Positions 8,419-17,356 of a DNA stretch of 64,000 bases are shown here, piece after piece. The notes below the pieces were generated by a model, which saw only the letters and a list, made by a program, of their open reading frames with translations, was not told the origin of the DNA and made no database searches. Source of the DNA: Xanthomonas rydalmerensis (lineage in GTDB: Bacteria; Pseudomonadota; Gammaproteobacteria; Xanthomonadales; Xanthomonadaceae); the NCBI RefSeq assembly GCF_033170385.1, contig NZ_CP126170.1, forward strand, positions 3,124,001 through 3,188,000. Reading direction: 5' to 3'. Both the position numbers and the translations under genes were made by a program. Numbering within the stretch: the stretch's first letter is position 1; each line of letters begins with the position of its first letter.

Positions 8419-10614
8419 ATGAACTACATCGGCAAGGAAATGCGCCGCGTCGACGGCTACGCCAAGGTCACCGGCAAGGCGCGCTACGCCGCGGAGTTCC
8501 AGATCCCGCATCTGGTGCACGGCTACATCCTCACCAGCACCATCGCCAAGGGCCGCATCGTGCGCATCGACACCCGCGCCGCCGAAGCCGCGCCCGGCGT
8601 GATCAAGGTGCTGACCCACCTCAATGCGATCAAGCCGGTGTCCGATGCGGTCAAGAAGAAGGGCGAAGACCTGTCGTTCCGCGCCCTGGTCGACGACCGC
8701 ATCCATTTCAACGCGCAGCCGATCGCGGTGGTGGTGGCCACGACCTTCGAACAGGCACGGCACGCATCGCGGCTGATCCAGGTGGACTACGCCGCCGAGA
8801 CCGCGCACACCGATTTCGACGCGTTGCTCGACCAGGCGCAGGATCCGACCCCGGAGGAATCGCCGAAGCCGCGCGGCAACCCGGCTGCCGCGTTCGCCGC
8901 CGCGCCGGTGAGGCTGGAGGCCGCGTACACGATGCCGGTCGAGCACCACAACCCGATGGAGCCGCACGGCGGCATCGGCTACTGGATCGGCGACACCCTG
9001 ACCGTGGTCAACAAGAGCCAGAACGTCTACCAGGACCGCGAACAGCTGGCCGGCTACTTCGGCATCCCGGTGGACAAGGTCAACGTGGTGTCGCTGTTCG
9101 TCGGCGGCGCGTTCGGCTCGTGCCTGCGCCCGAACTACTACACCTTCCTGCTCGGCGCGGTCTCCAAAGCGGTGGGGCTGCCGGTGAAAATCGTCTACAC
9201 CCGGCGGCAGATGTTCAGCGGCCATGGCTACCGCCCCTACTACCGCGTGGAACTGGGGCTGGGCGCCGACGCCGCCGGCACGCTGCAGGCGATCCGCTAC
9301 CGGCACGTGCTCAACACCTCGCGCATCGAGGCGTTCAACGAGGCGATCTTCCGCAATGCGCGCTCACTGTATGCCTGCCCCAACGTGGAGGATCGCTTCG
9401 AGGTGGTGGAGACCGACCTGCCGACGCCGCAGGCGATGCGCGCGCCCGGCACCATCAGCCAGATGTTCGGCATCGAGTGCGCCATGGACGAACTGGCCTA
9501 TGCGCTGAAGATGGACCCCTTGCAACTGCGCTTGGCCAACTATGCCGAGACCGACCCGGAAACCGGCAAACCGTTCTCGAGCAAGGCGCTGCGCGAATGC
9601 TACGCGCTCGCTGCCGAGACCTTCGGCTGGAGCAAGCGCACGCCCGAACCGCGCTCGATGCGCGACGGCCGCCTGCTGGTCGGCTGGGGCATGGCCACCG
9701 GCACCTGGGCGGCGATGCAGATGCCGGCGCTGGCGCGGGTCGTGCTGAAAGCCGACGGCAGTGCCCGGGTCGGCAGTGCCACGGCCGATATCGGCCCCGG
9801 CACCTACACGGTGATGACCTTGATCGCCGCCGAGTATCTGGGCATCGATGCCAAACGCGTGCAGTTCGAACTCGGCGACACGCGTCTACCCAAGGCGCCC
9901 GCGCAGGGCGGCTCGTGGACCACCGCCAGCGTCGGCAGCGCGATCCACGGTGCGGCGCGCGAGATCCGCGGCAAGCTGCTGGAACTGGCGCGGCAGGATG
10001 GGCAGGCGGCGTTCAGCGGGCTGGACGTGGATGCAGTGGAACTGGTCGATGGCCGGCTGCGGCCGACCGGCAAGCCCGAGGCCGGCCTGGAGGTCGCCAA
10101 GCTGATGCGCCAGCACGGCCTGCAGGAACTGGAGGTGGTGCACGAATCCAAGCCCTCGGCCGAGCGCAAAAAATACGCAACCGCCGCGCATGGTGCGCAG
10201 TTCATCGAGGTCAAGGTCGATCCGGATACCGGCATGGTGCAGGTGACGCGGGTCATCGAAGCCACCGCCTGCGGCAAGATCATGAATCCGCTGACCTCGC
10301 ACAGCCAGGAAATCGGCGGCGTGGTGATGGGCATCGGCATGGCGCTGAGCGAAGGCACCGAGATCGACCATCGCTACGGGCGCATGCTCAACGCCTCGCT
10401 GGCCGACTATCACGTGCCGGTCAACGCCGACGTGCACGAGATCCAGACCATGTTCGTCGAAGAGGACGACACGATCGTCAACCCGCTCGGGGTCAAGGGC
10501 ATGGGCGAGCTGGGCATGGTCGGCATTCCCGCGGCCATCGCCAACGCCGTGTTCCACGCCACCGGCAAGCGTATCCGCGATTTGCCGATCACCCCGGACA
10601 AGTTGATCGGCTGA
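8419..10614 (+). CDS. paoC: Periplasmic aldehyde oxidoreductase, molybdenum-binding subunit
   Basis: This 731-residue catalytic subunit carries the molybdenum cytosine dinucleotide cofactor. Recognisable segments are YAKVTGKARYAAEF at the N-terminus, VGGAFGSC, MRAPGTISQMFGIE, QGGSWTTASVGSA, and GMGELGMVGIPAAIANA near the C-terminus; the glutamate in GMGELG is the catalytic base of the family. The start at 8419 follows CCGGAGAACCCGCA. An alternative start at 8383 would overlap paoB. The complete set with paoA and paoB makes an alpha-beta-gamma enzyme. The nearby xdhC-like and nucleotidyltransferase genes fit the need for cofactor maturation. Confidence 0.88.
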   Translation: MNYIGKEMRRVDGYAKVTGKARYAAEFQIPHLVHGYILTSTIAKGRIVRIDTRAAEAAPGVIKVLTHLNAIKPVSDAVKKKGEDLSFRALVDDRIHFNAQPIAVVVATTFEQARHASRLIQVDYAAETAHTDFDALLDQAQDPTPEESPKPRGNPAAAFAAAPVRLEAAYTMPVEHHNPMEPHGGIGYWIGDTLTVVNKSQNVYQDREQLAGYFGIPVDKVNVVSLFVGGAFGSCLRPNYYTFLLGAVSKAVGLPVKIVYTRRQMFSGHGYRPYYRVELGLGADAAGTLQAIRYRHVLNTSRIEAFNEAIFRNARSLYACPNVEDRFEVVETDLPTPQAMRAPGTISQMFGIECAMDELAYALKMDPLQLRLANYAETDPETGKPFSSKALRECYALAAETFGWSKRTPEPRSMRDGRLLVGWGMATGTWAAMQMPALARVVLKADGSARVGSATADIGPGTYTVMTLIAAEYLGIDAKRVQFELGDTRLPKAPAQGGSWTTASVGSAIHGAAREIRGKLLELARQDGQAAFSGLDVDAVELVDGRLRPTGKPEAGLEVAKLMRQHGLQELEVVHESKPSAERKKYATAAHGAQFIEVKVDPDTGMVQVTRVIEATACGKIMNPLTSHSQEIGGVVMGIGMALSEGTEIDHRYGRMLNASLADYHVPVNADVHEIQTMFVEEDDTIVNPLGVKGMGELGMVGIPAAIANAVFHATGKRIRDLPITPDKLIG

Positions 10615-10674
10615 GCGTAGTCACCCTTGCTGCGCCGCGCTGCATTAATGCACTTTGCCGCGCGTCCCTCCCCT

Positions 10675-10742
10675 TGTAGGAGCGGCTTCAGCCGCGACAG
10701 GCGTCACCGGTAACACCTGTCGCGGCTGAAGCCGCTCCTACA
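10675..10742. repeat. Dispersed palindromic repeat (REP-like), copy 1
   Basis: Two arms beginning TGTAGGAGCGGCTTCAGCCG and ending with the reverse complement pair for about 25 bases around a short variable centre. It lies 60 bases after paoC, between convergent operons. Related copies occur at 35592, 57684, 57757 and 63609. Confidence 0.9.
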
Positions 10743-10908
10743 GCAGGCTTTCGTCGTCATTAGAAAAGCCCTTTCCGTCCTGACGAGCGAGGCAGAACAT
10801 CATTCCAACGGTTACCGCCGTCCGACGCGAACTTCTGCTCGCTTCAATCCGTCCATTGCGTAGCAAGCTCTGCAGGATTTGCCGCAACGCCCCGCCCCAC
10901 GGCAACCG

Positions 10909-11517
10909 CTACGGATCCAGCCATCCCCGCGCCACCGCCGCCTGCACGTCCTCCGGCGTGTCCAGATCCAACGCCAGTGCAGGTGCGACGATGCAGCCGA
11001 GGCTGTCCGGGGACAGCGTCGCGAACAGCGCGCGCAAGCCCTGATCGCCGCCCAACGGCAGCGTGCGCCAGCGCTGCTGCGTTACGACAGCCGGCATGCC
11101 GCGCACGCCGGCGTAGGCACTGACCGCGCAACCGGACGCCGCCCGCGCGGCCGCCGCCAGCAGGTCCTGCAGATGCGCCGCCGATAGCGCCGGCTGGTCG
11201 CAGCCGAGCACCAGGCTATGGGTGATCGATGCATCGTCGCGTACCGCCGCACGCAGGCAGTCGAGGCTGCCGCCCATGCCGGTGGACCAGTCCGGATTGC
11301 ACACACATTCCACCGGCAATCCCTCCAGCAGCGGACGCAGCGCCTCGGCCTGCGCGCCCAGCACCACCACGCAGCGCGCCGGCGCCGTCGACAACGCCAG
11401 TCGCACGACCTTGCGCAGCAGCGGCTCGCCGTCGCTGGTCAGCGTCTGCTTGGGACGGCCAAGGCGGCGGCTGGCGCCTGCGGCCAGGATCAGCGCCGCA
11501 TGTGCCTGTGTCATCAC
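10909..11517 (-). CDS. MobA/MocA-like molybdenum cofactor nucleotidyltransferase
   Basis: This 202-residue protein starts with LILAAGASRRLGRPKQTL, the nucleotide-binding motif of the MobA/MocA/IspD-like nucleotidyltransferases, and has LVLGCDQPALS, the metal-binding aspartate motif. MocA adds CMP to molybdopterin to give the cytosine dinucleotide form used by xanthine-oxidase-family enzymes such as PaoC. The start overlaps the stop of the xdhC-like gene by 4 bases (ATGA), so the two are one operon. Convergent orientation with paoABC makes this pair the likely maturation genes of that enzyme. A second ATG directly follows the first. Confidence 0.82.
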   Translation of the reverse strand: MMTQAHAALILAAGASRRLGRPKQTLTSDGEPLLRKVVRLALSTAPARCVVVLGAQAEALRPLLEGLPVECVCNPDWSTGMGGSLDCLRAAVRDDASITHSLVLGCDQPALSAAHLQDLLAAAARAASGCAVSAYAGVRGMPAVVTQQRWRTLPLGGDQGLRALFATLSPDSLGCIVAPALALDLDTPEDVQAAVARGWLDP

Positions 11518-12566
11518 CCGCCGCCCTCGGCCAACCGTCGCGGTGCCGCCGCCAGCGCATCGCGATGCGATCGCCGCGGCCTGTCGCTCGCCTGCGCGAC
11601 CGTGCTCAGCCGCGGCGGCGCCGCCCGGCTGGCCTGCAATTGCGCGGCGATGCTGAGCGCGATCGCCTCCGCGCCGCTGACTCCCAGGCGCAGCCCGATC
11701 GGCGAATGCAGGCGCGGCGACAGCTGCGCGCGTTGCGTGGGGCTCAGCAAACGGAACAGGTCCTCGCGCCGCCGCACCGGTCCCAGCAGGCCGAGGAACG
11801 GGATCGCACTGCCGGCCAGCGCATCCAGCGCTTCGCGATCCAGTTCGAAATTGTGGTGCATCACCAGCGCCGCATCGCTACCGGCACAGTCGGCCAGGGC
11901 GCGTGTCGGCGTGCACGCCAGGGCGCAGTCGGCCAGCGCTCCCAACGCAGACCAGCGCGGCCGCTGCTCGACCAGGGTGGTCATCCAGCCCAACTGACGC
12001 AGCAAGGGCAGCAACAACGTGGTTTCCGGGCCGGCGCCGAAGATGCTGACTCTCGGCGGTGGCGGCACATGCACTTCGCCGACGCGCGGCGGCGCCGCAG
12101 ACACCGTGCGCCAGGGCAAGCGCCATTGCAACGCCTGCTCGGCCACGCGGGCGGCGATGCCACCGTCGGCATCCAGCGCCAGGGTCAATCCACCGCGCCC
12201 CTTCAGCCAGGCCTGGGCCAGCCCATCGAAACCGGGCAAGGCGAGCAGCGGCAACAAGGCCAGGTGCAGGCGGCCCCGGCAACCGGCGGACGAACCCGAC
12301 AGCAGGTCTTCGTCCTCGCGCGTATCGATCTCCATCCACACCGGCATGCCGGCGACGGCGGCCTCCGCGGCACACCGCGCGATCTCCGGCTCCAGGCAAC
12401 CGCCGCTGAGCCAACCCTGCTGCGCACCATCGGGACCGAACAAGGCCATCGCCCCGGCATGCGCGTAGGTGGAGCCTTCGCGGGCCATCGCCACGGCCAG
12501 CACGGCAGGCGTGCGGCGGCGGCAGGCGTCGAGGGCTTGATGGAGACAGTGTCGGGCAGCGGACAT
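11514..12566 (-). CDS. XdhC/PaoD-family molybdenum cofactor insertion protein
   Basis: This 350-residue protein has the XdhC N-terminal domain (TPAVLAVAMAREGSTYAHAGAMALFG, then GWLSGGCLEPEI) and a C-terminal Rossmann-like domain (RVSIFGAGPETTLLLPLLRQLGW). XdhC and PaoD bind the sulfurated molybdenum cofactor and deliver it to xanthine-oxidase-family apoenzymes. SGGCLE is the conserved cofactor-binding cysteine region. It is cotranscribed with the nucleotidyltransferase gene through a 4-base overlap and sits downstream of and convergent to paoABC. Confidence 0.85.
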   Translation of the reverse strand: MSAARHCLHQALDACRRRTPAVLAVAMAREGSTYAHAGAMALFGPDGAQQGWLSGGCLEPEIARCAAEAAVAGMPVWMEIDTREDEDLLSGSSAGCRGRLHLALLPLLALPGFDGLAQAWLKGRGGLTLALDADGGIAARVAEQALQWRLPWRTVSAAPPRVGEVHVPPPPRVSIFGAGPETTLLLPLLRQLGWMTTLVEQRPRWSALGALADCALACTPTRALADCAGSDAALVMHHNFELDREALDALAGSAIPFLGLLGPVRRREDLFRLLSPTQRAQLSPRLHSPIGLRLGVSGAEAIALSIAAQLQASRAAPPRLSTVAQASDRPRRSHRDALAAAPRRLAEGGG

Positions 12567-12806
12567 GCGGCGGCACAGGCGAAAGGGGGAAGCCCGAGCC
12601 TAAGCGGCGGCCTGTGGTCGCGAGGTGACCCTGGCTGTCGTTCGGTAGGTGTCGGGTTTGCGGCGACGGCAGCGTAAGGTCGGCGTCAACCGCCGCACCC
12701 ATGCGATCGGCGATGCGCGGCGCGATGCCACAGCCGGCGCTGCGCTGCGGATACCGGTGCCGCCGACCTTGCGCCGTCCGCACGACGCCCCCGCGGCGAT
12801 TAGCCG

Positions 12807-13955
12807 CTAGCGAAGATGGAAGCGTTCGAAGCGCTGCAGCGCCGCGTCGATCGTCGCCTGCAGCGCCGGCCGCCGCGGTTCCAGCCAGGTCCATTGCTGG
12901 ATCAGCAGGCGACCGGCGCGCCGGTCCATCTTCAGGTCGAGCGCAGCGACGATGCGGTCACCGACCAGCACCGGCAGCGCGAAGTAGCCCAGCACCCGCT
13001 GCGGCGCCGGCACGTAGGCCTCGAAACGATGGCTGTAGCCGAAGAACTGCTGCAGCCGCTTGCGCTGGATCACCAGCGGATCGAACGGCGACAGCAAGTG
13101 CGCCCGCATCGGATCGGGCGGCGGCGGCGTGCTGTCCAGCACCTCCGGCTCGGCCCACAAGGCGACGCCCTCCTGGCCCTGCAGATGCACCGGGCGCAGG
13201 CGCTTGCGCGCCACTTCCGCGGCGATCAACGCACGCACCGCCGGTTTGGCGGCGGTCTCGCCATAGCAGACCGAATCCACGCCGACGATGGCCTGCGCGC
13301 GCAGCGCACGCTGCAGCAGGTAACGCGCGTACTGCGCGTCGCTGACCACACGCGGCCGCTGCCGCCAGCCGAAATGCCGCGCGGCCAGTTCGTAGGTCTT
13401 GAGCATGCCGCTGCGTTGGCTGATCACCAGGTCGCCGCTGAAGAAACCGTACTGCAACGCGGCCCGCGACGGCTTGCGGCTGCCCCACGGATGGGTCTTC
13501 TCGACCAGCACCTCATCGTCGATGTCGCGGATCGACAACGGCCCCTCGCTGCGGATGCGCCGCAGCAAGCGCGCGTAGTCCTGCGCATCCACCGTGCCCC
13601 TGGCGTCGGCCTGTGCGCGTCGACGCGCCATCTGCGCCACGTACATGCGGTAGTCGGCGACCGGCACATAGGCCAGGGCATGCGTCCAGTACTCGAACAG
13701 CGACTTGTCCTGCGACTGCGCCTGCTCCAGGTCCTGTTCGCGGTACTCGGGAATGCGCGTATACAGCACATGGTGGTGGCTACGCGCAATCACGTGGATG
13801 GTGTCGATCTGCACATAGCCCAGGTGCGCAGTGGCCTGCCGCACCGCCTCCGCACCACGCCCGAACGGCGCCGGGGTGGTCAGGCGCTGCGCGTGCAGCC
13901 ACAGTGCACGCGCCCGGGCGGGCGCGAGCGGGACAGAAGCGATGGGAGTGCGCAT
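12807..13955 (-). CDS. YcaQ-family DNA glycosylase / winged-helix protein
   Basis: This 382-residue protein belongs to the HTH_42 (YcaQ/AlkX) family. The region GYVQIDTIHVIARSHHHVLYTRIPEY contains the QxD motif (QID) that is catalytic in E. coli YcaQ, a glycosylase that unhooks interstrand DNA crosslinks. Other family features are SLFEYWTHALAYVP and the C-terminal LLSPFDPLVIQRKRLQQFFGYSHRFEAYVP. The start at 13955 has a GAGGAAGG ribosome binding site; an upstream in-frame start would add 15 residues without support. It is probably monocistronic. Confidence 0.8.
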   Translation of the reverse strand: MRTPIASVPLAPARARALWLHAQRLTTPAPFGRGAEAVRQATAHLGYVQIDTIHVIARSHHHVLYTRIPEYREQDLEQAQSQDKSLFEYWTHALAYVPVADYRMYVAQMARRRAQADARGTVDAQDYARLLRRIRSEGPLSIRDIDDEVLVEKTHPWGSRKPSRAALQYGFFSGDLVISQRSGMLKTYELAARHFGWRQRPRVVSDAQYARYLLQRALRAQAIVGVDSVCYGETAAKPAVRALIAAEVARKRLRPVHLQGQEGVALWAEPEVLDSTPPPPDPMRAHLLSPFDPLVIQRKRLQQFFGYSHRFEAYVPAPQRVLGYFALPVLVGDRIVAALDLKMDRRAGRLLIQQWTWLEPRRPALQATIDAALQRFERFHLR

Positions 13956-14160
13956 CGAACGGCCTTCCTCGTAACGCGACAGCGCCCATGAGGATAGCAA
14001 CCCGGATTGCGCAACGCGGCGTACAGGGCATCCGTCGCGGCGCGTTTGGTCGGCGTGCGCCGCACTTCATCCGCCATGGCCGCCACCGGTCCGATCGCCC
14101 AGGCAAGGCAGCGATGGTCTGTCGACACTGCGTGCCACCGCCACCGCCGCGCACGCCGCC

Positions 14161-15042
14161 ATGACCTCGATCGCCTCCATACCGCCCCGCCCCGCTCCCA
14201 CTGCGCCCCGCCTGGCGACACCGCCGCGGCCGCACGCCGGGCAAGCCTGGGCGCCGCGACTCCTGCGTGGGGCGGCGGCGCTGTGGATGAGCATCGCCAT
14301 CGGCGGTCAGCTCGCCTTCGCCGCCTACGTCGCCGGCTTCTACGGACGCACCGCATTGGCCGGCACTCCCGAGCGCTGGAACCAGGTCATGGCACGCGGC
14401 CATGTCGCCGGCGACAGCGTGTTCAATGCGGTGCTGGCGCTGCATCTGGGCCTGGCAGTGGCGATCGTGCTCGGGGGCGCTGCGCAACTGCTGCCGGCGT
14501 TGCGACGCCGGCGCCCGGCCGTGCACCGCTGGAACGGGCGCGTCTACCTGGTCAGTGCCGTCGCCCTCAGTCTCGGTGGGCTGGCGATGATCTGGATTCG
14601 CGGCGGCGTCGCCGGCGATCTGGGACAGCATCTGGGCACCAGCGCCAATGCGGTGCTGATCCTGCTGTGCGTGGCCATGGCCTGGCGCCATGCCCGACGC
14701 GGCCAGTGGCCGGCGCATCGACGCTGGGCGCTACGCCTGTTTCTGGCGGTCAGCGGCGTGTGGTTCTTCCGGATCGGGTTGATGGGCTGGCTGGCCGTCA
14801 ACCAGGCGCCGGTCGGTTTCGATCCGGACCGTTTCGTCGGGCCGACGCTGACCGCGCTGGCGTTCGCGCAGGCATTGCTGCCGCTGGCCGTCCTGGAACT
14901 GTATCTGCGTGCGCTCGACAGCCGCCGCAGCGGCCCGCAGTGGCTGGCGGCGGTGGTGCTCGCTGCGATGAGCGCGGCCACCCTGGTCGGCACCCTCGCC
15001 GCGGTCGCGGGGATGTGGTGGCCGGTGCTGCGGCAAGCCTGA
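14161..15042 (+). CDS. DUF2306-family membrane protein
   Basis: This 293-residue protein has about seven hydrophobic segments. The motif LRRRRPAVHRWNGRVYLVSA after the third is typical of the DUF2306 family, predicted integral membrane proteins of unknown function. The Pro-rich N-terminus (residues 1-27) is cytoplasmic or poorly defined. It ends 34 bases before a sensor kinase gene on the same strand, so the three genes may form an operon in which the membrane protein helps sensing or is a regulated target; that is inference. Confidence 0.7.
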   Translation: MTSIASIPPRPAPTAPRLATPPRPHAGQAWAPRLLRGAAALWMSIAIGGQLAFAAYVAGFYGRTALAGTPERWNQVMARGHVAGDSVFNAVLALHLGLAVAIVLGGAAQLLPALRRRRPAVHRWNGRVYLVSAVALSLGGLAMIWIRGGVAGDLGQHLGTSANAVLILLCVAMAWRHARRGQWPAHRRWALRLFLAVSGVWFFRIGLMGWLAVNQAPVGFDPDRFVGPTLTALAFAQALLPLAVLELYLRALDSRRSGPQWLAAVVLAAMSAATLVGTLAAVAGMWWPVLRQA

Positions 15043-15076
15043 GCGCGGCCACCGCGCCGAACGCCCGCGCTCCGGT

Positions 15077-16168
15077 ATGCTCGCGGCCATGTCGCCTCCG
15101 TCCCCGCTCCCCGCACCACCGCGCGCACCCGCGCTGCTGGCCTGGGCGCGCATCGTGCCGGTGTTCCTGGTCTCCGGCGCGCTCGGTCTGCTGATGAGCC
15201 TGAGTTGGGACAGTCCCCTGCCCGTCTTGGTCCGCAGCCTCATGCTGGGCGCGGCCGCACTGGGTGCTTACACGCTGTTCGAGCGCTGGCCGCCACGGCT
15301 GCCGCGCTGGCTGGCGCGCTGGGCGCTGCAGGTGTTCGGCGTCGCACTGGCGATCCCGACGACGACCCTGCTGATCTACCTGGGCTCCACTCAAGCCGGT
15401 GCGCCGCCGTTCTGGCAGGACTCGGATCGGCTGGCCGGCTTCGCCACGTTGACCATCGTCGGCGTGCTGATCGCGCCATGGATGGCCCTGGCCGCCCTGG
15501 TCCGGCAAAAGGATGCCCTGGCCCGGCATCAGGCGCTGGCGTTCGCGCTGGAGCGCAGCGAACTGGAGCGCGAGGCGCTGGACGCGCGCCTGCAGCTGTT
15601 GCAGCGCCAGGTCGCCCCGCATTTTCTGTTCAACACCCTGGCCAACGTGCAGGCGCTGATCGATGTCGGTTCGCCGCGGGCCGCGGAGCTGATGCGCAGC
15701 CTGATCGCCTACCTGCACGCCGCGGTGCCGCGCCTGCACGACGCCACCAGCACGCTGGGCGACGAACTGGCGCTGGCCCGCGCCTACCTGGAGCTGATGC
15801 ACATGCGCATGCCCGACCGGCTGCGCTATGCGATCGACGCCGAGGACGCCGTGCAGGAGGTGCGCTGCCCGACCCTCGCCGTGCTGACCCTGGTCGAGAA
15901 CGCGGTCAAGCATGGCATCGATCCATCCGAGGAAGGCGGCAGCATCGCCATTCGCGCCTGGCGCAGCGGCGAGCGCTGTCATCTGCGGGTGGAGGACAGC
16001 GGGGCCGGAGAGGACGACGGCCGCGGCGGGCTGGGCACCGGCCTGCGCACCTTGCGCGACCGCCTCGCGCTTGGCTTCGGCGATACGGCACAACTGCAGT
16101 TGCGTCCACGCCTGCCGCACGGCACCTGCGCCGATCTCAGCCTGCCGATGACGGTACCGCCCCGATGA
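15077..16168 (+). CDS. LytS/YehU-type sensor histidine kinase
   Basis: This 363-residue kinase has four hydrophobic segments in residues 20-145 with almost no periplasmic sensor domain, then the His_kinase domain with the motif QVAPHFLFNTLANVQAL; His182 is the likely phosphorylation site. The ATPase part shows LVENAVKHGI (N box) and RGGLGTGLRTLRDRL (G box). These are features of the LytS/AlgZ group, which pair with LytTR response regulators. Its stop overlaps the start of the regulator gene by 4 bases (ATGA). Starts at 15077 and 15089 are both possible. Confidence 0.85.
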   Translation: MLAAMSPPSPLPAPPRAPALLAWARIVPVFLVSGALGLLMSLSWDSPLPVLVRSLMLGAAALGAYTLFERWPPRLPRWLARWALQVFGVALAIPTTTLLIYLGSTQAGAPPFWQDSDRLAGFATLTIVGVLIAPWMALAALVRQKDALARHQALAFALERSELEREALDARLQLLQRQVAPHFLFNTLANVQALIDVGSPRAAELMRSLIAYLHAAVPRLHDATSTLGDELALARAYLELMHMRMPDRLRYAIDAEDAVQEVRCPTLAVLTLVENAVKHGIDPSEEGGSIAIRAWRSGERCHLRVEDSGAGEDDGRGGLGTGLRTLRDRLALGFGDTAQLQLRPRLPHGTCADLSLPMTVPPR

Positions 16169-16944
16169 TCCCGCCCACCGCGCTGATCGCCGACGACGAA
16201 CCGCTGCTGCGCGAGGCCTTGCGGCGTCAGCTTGCCCGCCTGTGGCCCGAGTTGCGGATCGTCGCCGAGGCACGCAACGGCCGCGAGGCGGTGCGCCTGT
16301 TCGAGGAACACGCGCCGCAGATCTGCCTGCTCGACATCCAGATGCCAGGTCTGTCCGGCGTGCAGGCCGCGCAGCAGATCGGCCGGCGCGCGCACCTGGT
16401 GTTCGTCACCGCCTACACCGACTACGCGGTGCAGGCCTTTGCCGAAGGCGCGCTCGACTATCTGGTCAAGCCGGTGCAGGACGCACGCCTGGCCGATACC
16501 GTCGGACGGCTGCAACAGCGCCTGCAGGCCGCGCAACCGGCGGCCGACCTCACCGAGCAACTGCTGCGCCTGGCGGAGCGGCTGCGCCCGCCCGAGCGCC
16601 CCGCCCCGCTGCGCTGGTTGCAGGCGCAGAGCGGCGGCACCGTGCGCCTGATCGCGGTGGAGGCCATCGACTACCTGCGCTCGGACAGCAAGTACACCAG
16701 CGTGGCCTGGCGCGACCCGGACGGACAGGCATGCACCTCGATCGTGGCCACGCCGCTCAAGGACCTGGCGGCACAACTGGATCCGGACGACTTCCAGCAG
16801 GTGCACCGCGCGGTGGTGGTCAACCGCCGCGCGATCTTGCATGTAGTGCGTGGCGACAACGAGACCGCGCAGATCCACCTGCGCGGCCGCAAGGAGACGT
16901 TGCCGGTCAGCCGCAGCTATCTGCCGTCGTTCCGGGCGATGTAG
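16165..16944 (+). CDS. LytTR-family response regulator
   Basis: This 259-residue protein has a receiver domain (residues 1-120) with acidic ADDE, phosphoacceptor Asp57 in LLDIQMPG, and LVKPV with the conserved lysine. A LytTR DNA-binding domain follows (about 155-255), recognisable from AVEAIDYLRSDSKYTSV and FQQVHRAVVVNRRAI. It is coupled by a 4-base overlap to the LytS-type kinase. LytTR regulators such as AlgR control secreted products and surface functions; the targets here are not evident, although a secreted protease gene follows 400 bases later on the same strand. Confidence 0.87.
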   Translation: MIPPTALIADDEPLLREALRRQLARLWPELRIVAEARNGREAVRLFEEHAPQICLLDIQMPGLSGVQAAQQIGRRAHLVFVTAYTDYAVQAFAEGALDYLVKPVQDARLADTVGRLQQRLQAAQPAADLTEQLLRLAERLRPPERPAPLRWLQAQSGGTVRLIAVEAIDYLRSDSKYTSVAWRDPDGQACTSIVATPLKDLAAQLDPDDFQQVHRAVVVNRRAILHVVRGDNETAQIHLRGRKETLPVSRSYLPSFRAM

Positions 16945-17356
16945 CGGCGTCTTCGACCAGCCCAGCCCCAGGCCGCAGTTGATGGCGAGCGTGCCTGCAT
17001 GCCGTTCGCGCAACCGTGGCGGCCCATCCGTTGCCCGGGCCGCGCGGCCGTCGATGCGCTGGAGCAATTCGTAAACGCCTTGCCCACGCCGGCAGCGCAT
17101 TTCGGCTGAAATCCCGCGCCAACGCGCGGCGATCCGCACAGTACCGGAACACATGCGAACCACGTCATTTTCGCGGCGTGCGTTGCGCTTGCGACGGAAA
17201 TCCGGATGCGGGTAGTTTGCGCCGCGCTTGGCGATCGACCGCAACCGACCCAATGGCGAACGCCGGCAGGCAACGCCTGGATCGGCACTGCGCAGGCGAT
17301 GCCTGGCATGCGTGGCAAGCGCCATCGACTGTCCCCACCTCCCCTGGATCCGCCAC
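16945..17356. other. Intergenic region upstream of the subtilase
   Basis: These 412 bases hold no gene I can support; the open frames here lack typical codon bias and known motifs. No clear terminator for the regulator gene or promoter for the protease was recognised. Confidence 0.5.
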
